This document shows positions 50,461 through 62,085 of a stretch of DNA of 64,000 bases, one piece after another. Position numbers and translations under genes: made by a program. A model generated the notes under the pieces. The model searched no databases, was not told the origin of the DNA, and was given only the letters and a program-made list of their open reading frames with translations. Source of the stretch: Epiperipatus broadwayi (Eukaryota > Onychophora > Udeonychophora > Euonychophora > Peripatidae); contig JAQFVV010000031.1 in assembly GCA_028023455.1 (NCBI GenBank), forward strand, positions 7,864,093 to 7,928,092, written 5' to 3'. The stretch's first letter is position 1, and each line of letters opens with the position of its first letter.

Positions 50461-53400
50461 AAAATTAAAAAGAGATTTTTTATTATAAGTCAACTTAAAA
50501 ACATTTACTATGAGAACAGAATCAAATTTTATATGTATGAAGTACTGTTAGTACAAAGGTTTTTTTTTTTTTTTCAAATGTAAGTAGTTTAATGTCAATT
50601 AATTACAAATTTATATATATGCTTGAAATGACAAAAAACAGTAAAAGGAAAAAAAATGTTCAAACTAGAATTTATGAGGTTATTATTGTAATGTAAAAAA
50701 TTAAGTAGAGGTAATTTAGACACACAAGACAAGATAAAAGTAAGCAGAGTAAATTTTAATTCAATAGTGAATAAACTTAATATATGAAATTAAAATATTT
50801 GCTGACTCATTATAAAAGATGAAGTTAGTAATTGTTATTGTCAAGTACTAGAACACCTGTTCAACCCAGGAGTTATTTATAGCTAATGTTGATATGATAA
50901 TGTTTTGAAAATATCATAAGCAAATTTTATGAGACAAATTATTAATGCAGTGAAAAATTTATTTAAATTTCAAAATTTTTAATTATTAGCTTAATGATGT
51001 GAAATAAATTGTCAAATGCTCTAATGCCTTGTAAATTTGGAGCATTAGAAATGTCAGAGTTAAAACTGTGATTTAGAATCTGAAATGCTACCACTGCAAT
51101 AAACTATGCAAGTCATAGGGGTAAGGAATTTTACTAGCTTATTAATAAAACCTACTATCAAATGAACTGTATTTTTAAACATTTTACTACCTATTCATAT
51201 CTAAGCATGCAATTGAATGGAATTACACAAAATTGGTGAAAACAAAAAAATGCAAGTAAGTAATTAGTTGGTTGGGATGTCATGTGTCATTTAAGGACCA
51301 AAGTCATATTAAGCTTTGATCAATTGAATAAACTGTAATTTTTTAATCTGTCACTTTACTTTTGCACCAAAGTATAGAGTAAAACATCATAAACATATTT
51401 ATTAACCTCCCCTTATGATGTCCAGTCAATTATTATCTCTGTTAATACTTTTTTATAATATTTCAACCATTATTCTATATCAAAATTCAAAAAATTAAAC
51501 TGGATTTGGTAGAAATATACATTTACAATAAAAAATATTTTAGAAAATCATATTTGGACTTTGCAAATATTGAAAAATAGTAATAAACTGTGAACAAAAG
51601 ACATAAAATGTCATTCAGTTGTCTGCATAAAAACAGTCTCCAGAAAATGAATGAAATCTTTTTATTTCAATTTTATTTCTAAAACAAAAATGTATAAATG
51701 ATATTCTATAATACACCTATCAAATACTACTTTAAAATATTAAAAGTGATTTATAATTTTTAGAATGTTTCAAAAATTTTTACACAGTATATTGGTGATC
51801 AGTTTCACAAAATGGAATGATTAAAAAACCACTGATGTTTTTTTTTTTGTTTGTGATTACTAGAATTTATTGTTTAATACTTTTCAAAATAAAACATATA
51901 CGTATAAAATAAAAGTGTACTAATGCATATTTTTGAATTGTAATAATTATTATACAATTATTGTGTAAAAATAATCATGAAACTTTAAAGAACTATACAA
52001 ATTTCAACCTTTTTATATTTCAAAAATATTGTTGCTAATGCATTCTGGTCAAAAAACAAAGAAAGAAAACCTGGAGGCAGGGCTAAAATATTTTTACTTG
52101 GAGACTTTTTGATTAAATTTGATCCTTTAGATTTTTTAAAATTAACTAATCAACATGGTAACTTTATGTGCTTTTACTTTTTTTTAGTAATAAATTTTAA
52201 AAATGTTTCAATAAATGGATGCACAAGTCTAATTTAAAATAACAGGACAATAATTTATTTACAAAAGCCTTCACATCAAAGATATGCCAAATTAACAAGT
52301 TTATTATTTATTAAACTTATTATTTATTTTCATTGTTGTATTCATTTTAGTAATATGAAAATAAAAACATATAAAATTCATTACAATAATAATTTCTTGT
52401 AAATAAGTTACATTTTGCATTCTGTTGTTTAACTAAAACCTGATACTGGATTCATTTATGAATTAAAATTATAGGCAATAAATCTTAAATCATCACTTAA
52501 ATGAAATTTTTATGAGGGATTAAAAATGTGTATTAAAATTAATTCTGTGAAAGTCATGGTCAAAATAATTGCAACAGAAATGATGTGCATCTGAGAAATA
52601 TTTTCATTAGTAATAAGTTCTAAAGTGTAAAAATAATTTAAAAATTTTGAAAATTCACTTTTATTACATTTATGTAATAAAATATATTACTTTTTCTTAT
52701 TTTCAGTTAGCATATAGAGATTACTTTCTCAACTATATCAACTCGGATCCGAACATTACATAGAACATCAGAGATGTTTACAAAATGTGTTGTAACCAAA
52801 CTAGCAGTATAAATATTATGTTTAACATTAGTTACTCACAAATGTGCAGCTAATCACTTTCCTGATTCTGCGCACCATATATATATATATGTAATAATAT
52901 TAAAAAAAATAATTTCTTTGTATCTCTCAGATAGCCACGACCTCCAAAATGTTAAACCAGATTTGTATTAAAAAAATATATCAACATTAATTTATTACTG
53001 AATAGTAAACAATATAATTAATATCTAATATTTGAATACAAGTATAATGTATATACTTAAACTATATCTAATTAGAAAGCATTCTACACTGACTTTCAAG
53101 ATTTCTCCAGTCATCTACTAAGATGTATGTGCGGATATGTTCACAGATCTAATAGTTATATTAATGTTTATATGCATATAATGTATTTACAGTTATAATT
53201 TTAAAATTAATAAAATTAAAATAAGTTGTGAACATCATTGTATGTATGGGAGCACTCCTATGTATTAATGCAAAGGAAACTGTAATGTGATAGATCTAGT
53301 AAACATTACAGATTTTCTAAATTATTTCTAAGTTATCTTTTAAGTTATTTAATTTACACATTTCTTGGAATTGACATATAAATCTTAAATTCAGGGGTGT

Positions 53401-53530
53401 CTGTCTTATGCATATAACAGAATGTTGACAACTTGAGTCTCTTTAAAAAAAGAGAAAATTAAGATCATTGGTTTCTCAGAAATACCTCTCATTAAATTAT
53501 AAACTGGGAGCCAAAGATTTGTAAAGATTT
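50461..53530. other. AT-rich noncoding stretch
   Basis: About 3 kb without open frames of note, RNA genes or recognised repeats. Only a short TA run (52878-52892) stands out. Confidence 0.45.
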
Positions 53531-53539
53531 AAAAATAAA

Positions 53540-54000
53540 GTTCAAAAGGGCAAAGACAAAATCATTAACCTGGCATCACTTGTCAATAGTCAAGCTAAAT
53601 CTTTTGTTCTTGTTAAACTTTATGCTGGCTATTAAAACTTAAAATTAAAAATTAAAAGTTATAAAAAATTTTAATGACTTGTGAGGTGGGTGAGAAAAAG
53701 TTAATAAAAAACCCCAACATTCAGATATCAAGGATGACTCATTAACTCTTTCTACAATGAAAACCATGTGGTAGAAAAATCACTGCTGTCTTCCTTTCCA
53801 GAGAATTGTCCATGATGGGGATGAAGTTCAAGACCTACAGCCTGCCAAGAAGACATCGGACAAACCAGCCTACAAGAAAATGCCTACACCTAATGCAGAT
53901 ACATCAGCTAGAAGAAGATCAGTAAATTTCTTTCTGAAGAGCTCTATGAATTTAAAACTTAAAACTATTAAATTAATCCATAATTCTACAGCTAGCTAAA
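53540..54000 (+). other. possible exon or retroelement leader piece
   Basis: A strong acceptor-like tract (tgctgtcttcctttccag, ending 53801) precedes the frame RIVHDGDEVQDLQPAKKTSD..., which continues KPAYKKMPTPNADTSARRRS to a possible donor (TCA|GTAAAT at about 53918-53927). The K/P/D/S-rich composition differs from chance AT-rich frames. No family is recognised. It may be a terminal exon (reading on to a stop near 53998), or part of a dispersed repeat that includes 'cattaacctggcatcacttgtcaatagtcaagctaaatc' upstream. Confidence 0.3.
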
Positions 54001-54339
54001 TGTTGAATGTTCATAATTAATAATTTGTAATAACTCTTAACAAATAAATTTTGTAACTTTGAATTTAATCAAAATAATCTTGCCTGCTTAATAAACATTT
54101 GTAATTGATAATATTCTAAACATAATAACTATAATCAGTTATTATTTATCTGTTCCTTTCTAATCTGTGGTCATGCCTATTTTTTATATATATTGTTAAT
54201 TCATTAATTTATGTTATCCCTTCATTCAGAGTGGAGATTGATAATAATAATAATGTTGAATAACTGTTTAGAAACTCTAATATAGTTAATTTTTGTTGCT
54301 GTTTTGCACAACTATAAATCTCTGGTCTGAAAACCTATT

Positions 54340-54343
<4 letters not shown>
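54001..54343. other. AT-rich noncoding stretch
   Basis: No supported feature. Confidence 0.4.
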
Positions 54344-54377
<34 letters not shown>

Positions 54378-54421
54378 TTTATAGGTATTAACCGAAAGGT
54401 ATATATATATATATATATATA
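54344..54421. repeat. TA microsatellites with small inverted repeats
   Basis: Two TA runs (54344-54374 and 54402-54421) separated by 'aggtttataggtattaaccgaaagg'. The piece 'ttaaccgaaaggt' is the reverse complement of the PLE tail start at 54420-54434, giving a hairpin at the element end. Confidence 0.75.
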
Positions 54422-54900
54422 CCTTTCGGTTAATTTCTTAAACCTGCCTGAACTGCCATTAAATTCAAAAACAAAAGCAGAAGCAAACGTCATCAATTCA
54501 AACTCCACAAATCTCGTATTTTAATGTTAGCAGCTTGTCGATTTATTAAATGCATTTTATTCCTGTTTATAAAAATTGCCTCTTTAATTTTTCTTTTACT
54601 ATGGTTTCTCTCTTCATGAAGAATTTTCACATTTTCAAAATCAAATTTAAATTTATATTTACATGTTTTTTCATGATCAAAGAAAACTGAAGGAGATATT
54701 AAATCATCATTATTTTTACTTTTTACATGCTTGTATAACAATTCATGCTCCTTCAATCTCTTCTCAATACTGCACCTAGATTCACCTATATATGATAGCA
54801 TACAATCACAAAAAAATTGATATATGACATTACTTTTCTGCTTGACAGGTATGACATCCTTAAAATTATTGACTAATTTATTAATATTGTAGTATTTTAA
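54422..54900 (-). pseudogene. Penelope-like GIY-YIG fragment, best preserved copy
   Basis: Minus strand: linker NINKLVNNFKDVIPVKQKSNVIYQFFCDC (54900 down to about 54805), then the nuclease core MLSYIGESRCSIEKRLKEHELLYKHVKSKNNDDLISPSVFFDHEKTCKY and the tail LINRQAANIKIRDLWSLN, stop at about 54493. The GIY-YIG-type signature is YQFFCDC...SYIGES. The frame is open through the whole nuclease domain, but the RT is missing. The tail to 54422 matches 55855-55930. Confidence 0.85.
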
Positions 54901-54902
54901 AT

Positions 54903-56020
54903 ATGTGTACTTTTGGAGATATTAAAATTTATAAAAGATATGTGGATGATATTTTTGTTTGTGGAAATACTAATAGTATAAATTTGCTTGTAGAGGAATT
55001 AAATAAGTTGAATGGCTTGAAATGGAATATTGAAAAAGAACAGGACAATAATATTAAATATTTAGATTTAATGATTACAAGAGATAACAGTATATTAAAT
55101 TATAAACTAATAATTAAGCAACTGCAAAAAAGAGGATATATACATTGTAAATCAAAAGTACCAATGATGCATATGATGGCAAGTTTAGATCTTTTTTGTT
55201 TCAGAATAAAAAAATATATTGTTACCAAAGTGATAAACTGAAAAATATTGAAATATTTGCCAAGGAGCTGGTTGATGTTGGTTATAAAATGGAACAAATA
55301 AACAATATTTTATGTTAATTTAAAAAAAGTTATAATAATTTAAAGGAAATGAAGATGAATAGTAAACAATAGATATCTATTCCATTTATTTCAAATACAC
55401 AAGTGAAATTTTTTAAAGATTTATATAAGAATGTATTTAATGATTCATTCTACATTCCAAACAATATTAATAAATTAGTCAATAATTCTAAGGATGTCAT
55501 ACCAGTCAAGCAAAAAAATAATGTCATATATCAATTTTTTGTGATTGTATGCTATCATATATAGGTAAATCTAGGTGCAATATTGAGAAGAGATTGCAGG
55601 AGCATGAATTGTTATACAAATGTGTAAAAAAAGTAAAAATAATGGTGATTTAATATCTTCTTCAGTTTTCTTTGATCACAAAAAAACATGCAAATATAAA
55701 TTTAAATTTGATTTTGAAAATGTGAAAATTCTTCATGAAGATAGAAACCATAGTAAAAGAAAAATTAAAGGGGCAATTTTTATAAACAGAAATAAAATGC
55801 ATTTAATAAATCAACAAGCTGCTAACATTAAAATATAAGATTCATGGAGTTTGAATTGATGATGTTTGCTTCCACTTTTATTTTTGAATTTAATGGCAGT
55901 TGAGGCAGGTTTAAGAAATTAACCAAAAGTACTTCTGTGGATTTAAGGATTGTTTGTAATAGTTTGTAAACTGTTAAATTTATTATTTCAATTATAATTA
56001 CAATTTTGTTTTTAATTAAC

Positions 56021-56022
<2 letters not shown>
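54903..56022 (+). pseudogene. Penelope-like element: RT end plus GIY-YIG, broken
   Basis: It starts within the RT at IKIYKRYVDDIFVCGNTNSINLLVEELNKLNGLKW (54922-55030; catalytic YVDD at about 54940), then NNIKYLDLMITRDNSILNYKL. Frame breaks follow. The region between RT and nuclease is readable in pieces (FAKELVDVGYKMEQINNIL near 55250-55310; NINKLVNNSKDVIPVKQKNNVIYQFF near 55465-55545). The GIY-YIG part is SYIG(K)SRCNIEKRLQEHELLYK, then SSVFFDHKKTCKYKFKFDFENVKILHEDRNHSKRKIKGAIF and LINQQAANIKI. The 3' tail runs to the TA tract at 56022. It abuts the minus-strand copy 54422-54900 head to head with a 2 bp gap. Confidence 0.85.
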
Positions 56023-56064
<42 letters not shown>

Positions 56065-56070
56065 GTATAA

Positions 56071-56106
<36 letters not shown>
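56020..56106. repeat. TA microsatellite palindrome
   Basis: Two TA tracts (56022-56061 and 56075-56104) with 'ctgtataactaa' and 'ttagttaaacag' around them, forming a hairpin at the PLE 3' end. Confidence 0.85.
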
Positions 56107-57017
<911 letters not shown>

Positions 57018-57645
57018 GATTAGTTATCTATTGTTTATCATTCTCATATGATTTGACTATTGGCAAACCTTGTAGGGATGGCATACCATAATTGAGGCAT
57101 GAATAGATCATAGATTAAAATTGTAATAAACTTCTTTAAAGTGCATAAAATATGAGGACCTGTATTGCAATCCTCTCACTGCTATAAGACTCCTGTGTGT
57201 GTAAATCGTGCTACACTTTTCATATCTGTATTATTTATCTTATGTGTTAATAATTAAATATTTAAAACTTATATATGTTTATTGTGTTACTCATAGTTCA
57301 TTACCAAATTTTATCCAAAGATACTCTGATTTAGGACTAGTTATTAAAATATGGATTGTCTAGCCAGCCTTAGATGTGTGTGCTTAGTTAAATTATTAGT
57401 AATTTAGTCATTTATTCCCTGAATCTTTTGCTCCATCATTTGCTACTGCTGGCACATGAATTAAGAAACTCCAAGTGTAGCTTCATATATGTCATTCATA
57501 GCATAGTAAGTCATGGAGTGTTGGTGGAGGAACTAAGATGTGATCTGATTTGAGGTCTCAATTTTTTATCTAGATCAGTCCTGGGGTAATTTTATAAAAC
57601 TCTGGATTTTGTTGCAAGAATGCACAAAACTGACCATTACAATAT
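57018..57645. other. AT-rich noncoding stretch
   Basis: No supported feature. Confidence 0.4.
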
Positions 57646-57649
57646 ATAT

Positions 57650-57815
57650 ATATATATGAAAGATGATGATCAAGACTATATGGTGAGTGAGGATTCAGCA
57701 TGAAATATGCAAATTGGAGATTTTTTATATGCATACAGTCATGTGTATTGGTTATATAAGATGGAGTGGAGAACTGAGAGTAGCTTGAAAGTCTGTGTTC
57801 AAATAGCCCATAATT
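57650..57815 (+). repeat. family B repeat copy 4, degraded hammerhead
   Basis: The hammerhead remnant at 57667-57721 keeps the outer stem (GATC/AGATT), 'gattcagcatgaaa' and TTGG, but the core reads ATGGTGA instead of CTGATGA. The tRNA-like part has an A-box 'agatggagtgga' (57759-57770) and a B-box 'gtgttcaaatagccc' (57795-57809). The body upstream is absent, so this is a 5'-truncated copy. Confidence 0.65.
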
Positions 57816-59735
57816 AATATTTATATAAAATTTTGAAAACATAATTAGATAGGAAAATATTATTATGATCATCATCATCACTTTAGTTAATATTTGAAAA
57901 TGCTGAATATTCAATTCTAATTATTTTTTTAAAGAAAAAATTAATCAAGTATTCATTATTATTTTTGTAAAATGTTTTAACAATTATACATCTTTTCATT
58001 TTTATTTTTTAAACTTAGAATAAAATAAAATGAAAATAAGTCTGAGAATCTATTGATAAATAGATTAGTAAACTTTGCCAATCAGGGAAGCTGAATAATT
58101 GCATTATTATTTATCTTCTCTTGATAGATGAAGGTAGAGTGTTTTCATAATAGCAGAAAGCAATAAAAATTTGTTTATATTAGATAATTCAAAGTTGTTG
58201 TTTTTTTGTCATTTTAATTGTATACGTTCTATACTTTTAAATTGTGACATTTATTATTTTAACGAATGCATATATTTAAGAAATTTAATTGAAATAGTAA
58301 TAAATCAAAACCATCATAAAATAAATTTTCTTTTTTGTATTATATTAAAAGATGAAAAGAAATGAAAAAATGAAATTACTGAAAATTCTTCTCTAAAGGC
58401 TGTTGAAGCAGTTGTTTTTAGCAAGATACATAAAGAAGATAATCATATCTTATAACACAATTATTATCTTCATCATCATCATCGTTTAAAAATATAAATA
58501 GTTATGTCATTTAAAATGTAATGTTGAACAAAACAGAAAATAATTCATTAAAATTAAAATTCGGAATCCGAATTAAAAATGATGTTATAATTTGTAAATA
58601 AAATTTCAATCTAAAATTTTGAGAATATTGATATTTAGTAGACATTTTGATTTTTGTTATAAAATCTAATTTTACTAACGGGATGAATTCTACTTTTTAT
58701 AACATTAAAAGAAAATAGTATATTTATATTAATTCAATAGATAGTGAAGGTCTACTATACAGAAAAGATTCTAAAAGTATAACTCCTTTACAGGTGTAGA
58801 GGCTGGTCATATTCATAGCACTAAGATGAGTCGAAAACGGTACTGAGTTGTAATTTTATAAACTTTTCTGCATAGGGGAATTTTACTATCTATTTATTAC
58901 TAATGAATAAAAAATAAATAAAATATAGATTGAATTACAATATGTATATTAAATTTTGAATGCTAATACTTATTCTTTAAATATCATATAATAAGCTTCA
59001 TAGATAGGTAAATAATATGATCTTTTGGTAACTTGTCAAAAAAATTTTGCACCAATCCTTCAAAAATGAAAATAAAAATTGATGATAGAATTTGATACTT
59101 TTTTAATATTAAGTATATATTAACAATACCTACAAAATTATAGTTGCTTTAGGTATATGGAGAAGAGTATCAATTATATTAAACTTAAATCCTAAAAGAA
59201 CCAGTAAACTATATTTAACTATATTAATAAGAGGGTTGAATGTATTACATAGGTACTTGATGGAGATGGGGCTGATAATTTTTTTAAATCTTTTTTCTGC
59301 ATAACATTTATCATGGTTTTCATTCAATGCTAGAAAACAATGGAATATCAAATGTATCAATTAAAAAAATAATCTGAAAAAAATCACTACTTTCAACAGA
59401 CAGAAACATCAAAATAATTCAATCTAGTTCCCATGTACTTGATGGATTTTGTTATTAGTAATATAGTATTGAGAGTAATTATGTGACTACATTAAGAAGA
59501 TTTTTGGAATATCAAAAAAAATATGATTTTGCATTAAACATTCATGATTATTTTTTCACATTAATTTTATAATAATTATTTAAAAAAACAATAGTATATA
59601 TAATCACACATTTTTATATTTATATGTTTTCTTTTTTAAGAATAAAATTTTAATAAATTCTAGCAATATTATCAAAGAAAATCACTGCTGTATGATGGCC
59701 ACAACTTGTGATTCTAATTGCAATGACTTTACAGA
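57816..59735. other. AT-rich noncoding stretch
   Basis: No supported gene. Frames at 58171-58365 and 59130-59360 (minus) have no motif. Confidence 0.4.
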
Positions 59736-59739
59736 CAGC

Positions 59740-60055
59740 GTGTTATTATAGGGGATTTGAACATAGACTTTTAAGGTCCCTTCAGCTATCTACTCTATTT
59801 TATACAATGAATCACGTAACCACACACATGTGAAAATGATAAACAAACGCCAATATATGTATTTTATGCTAATTATATATATATATGGGTGAGATGATGA
59901 TCTAGACTAACTGCTGAGTTGTGATTCAGCATGAAATGCATATATTGAAAATCATTTATCTTTTTTACATGTGTGTGGTCATATATATTAGTTGTATGAG
60001 ATAGAGTTGATAGCTGATGGGAATTTGAAAATCTGTGTTCAAATTCTCTGTAATT
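59740..60055. repeat. family B copies 5a (minus) and 5b (plus), inverted pair
   Basis: The minus-strand copy (59745-59872) holds only the tRNA-like part and 'aaatacatatattggcg'. The plus-strand copy (59890-60055) holds a hammerhead remnant (59899-59953) with outer stem GATC/GATT-like, core CTGCTGA (A6 changed), 'gattcagcatgaaa' and 'atattg', plus the tRNA-like end with B-box 'gtgttcaaattctc' (60036-60049). The two copies face each other across a short TA run, as in the 50 kb pair. Confidence 0.65.
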
Positions 60056-62085
60056 ATCTAAACTCTAAGTATATAACTTATATTTATATTCAAATAAGAC
60101 AGCATGTTAATATCTTTTGAAATATTCTAAAATTATGAATGCAATTTAAATGTTTAAAGCAGAATTTTATAGATTTATTTAACCATAATAGTCGTGTTTT
60201 ATATAATTTGAAGTTATTGTCATGCTTTTATTTATATGTATGTGTGTGTGTCTTACGCACTTATTTCATACAATTTGTAAATATTCAATTTATGAATGTT
60301 TTTCTCTGTTATTTTCAGATAATGTCCTATGCTAAAAGAATTGATGGAAATAGTGTCCTATCTGTGTATGAATTTATTTTCCAATGTATAGAATGAAAAG
60401 TATTAAGTAGCTAAGAGAAAGAAAGTTATTCGTGATATGTTCTATATTGATTGGGATTGAGAACTCTCTCCCTTAATATATCTGTCAGGAGTGAAGTATA
60501 TTACTAGATTGCATACATATGCATTATAAAAATGATATTTATGAAGTTGAGTAGTATATTTTCCCTTTATTCCGGTGGTGAGACTGAGTTACACACCAAT
60601 GGTTTTTACCTCAAAGTTAGGTGGGGATTCATTATTTGTCATTATATGTATAAGCCAAAAACCTTGTTTATTTTTTATGTGCTTAATTTTTTCTTTTGAG
60701 TGTTTATTTCTGTGTTATCATACAATCATAGCTATATGTGATGTAGTTGGTGGTTAAATAAATGGTAAAATTTAATTCTTTATGGAATATTAAAGCAGAA
60801 ATTGTGTTATATTTGTTGGTTGGTCTATGGCATCCGTATTTTGATACTTATTTAGTAATTCATAAGAAAACTGACAAGATGTAAATATATTGATTTTGTC
60901 TTAATTGTAGCATAAGATGTGACACACACGTAAAGCAAATAATCTTTCAGATATGAGAGTATAATACTATTAGATTTATACATCAGGAATTAAATATTTT
61001 TAATTATATCATGTTAATTTACAGCAAGCTTTAAATATTCATATCATTAGAATGATTACTTTTATTTTGATTGTGTGAAAAGTATAGATATTTAAAAAAA
61101 ATATTTGATTGAGCTATTTAAGGTTACTCTCTTGACAGCCAAAATTATTAATTTGTTTTATCCCAATAATAGATAGTGTGACCTCTCCAACTTGTATATC
61201 TGTGCCCATAATAAAATATTTAATTACCCAGTGTTGGATTGCTAATAATAAAAAAAATGTTAGAGTTAATTAACAGCCTAAATATATTCGAGATTAGAAT
61301 ATGAGGGCATTGTTTTATTTATTAATTCATGTCTTGTAAATGACTAGTCAATAATTGATAAAAAGTGAAACAAAAGAGATATCAAACCCAGATTACTAAA
61401 TGTGTGTATAAATTTAAGAATTAGGAGAAATCGTTTCAATGTGAGATAATTATATCTATTTTAAATGACAAATGCAAATAAATGCTTTATTTAATATTTA
61501 AAACTTTGTCTCCAGTTGTTCCTATATGCATTCACATTCGAGTTTTCACATTTTACATATCTATTACAACATAAATGCACTACTTGTAAATTTGATATTA
61601 AACATACTGAAATCTGATGATGTGATAATAAAAGGTACCCTACTTCCTTCATTATCTAATTACTAGAGCAGTGAAACATCATTCAATTTATTCCATTGTT
61701 ATTATTTTTTATTACAATAATTATAAGTTATTGCATAATAGAATTTCTTTATTCAAATTGTATTAAAGATTCCCTGAGATAAGATTTCATAATCGCAAAT
61801 TAATATTAATTTAGCTATTTAGATTAAGATATGCTAGATAGTGGAGTTATTCAATATCATGTTTTCTGTTAAACCTAAATTGTAGTTAATCTATGAGTAT
61901 ATTTAGATGATGTAAGAGATCAAATGTAAATTATAGTTTATTAGCTTGAATAAATGAAACTTTATTGATTTCTATCATTTGGTTGATTAACAAATGAAGC
62001 ATGCATCTTATTTTAATCATCAATAGTATTTCTTCCTTCATTTATTTACATTCTGTATATTCGTAACTTTCTAATAACCCTCCAC
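60056..62085. other. AT-rich noncoding stretch
   Basis: No supported gene. A short frame after 'ttattttcag' (60309-60396, MSYAKRIDGNSVLSVYEFIFQCIE, stop) could be a small terminal exon but has no recognised family and is weak. The 60-codon frame at 60575-60757 is hydrophobic and unassigned. Confidence 0.35.
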
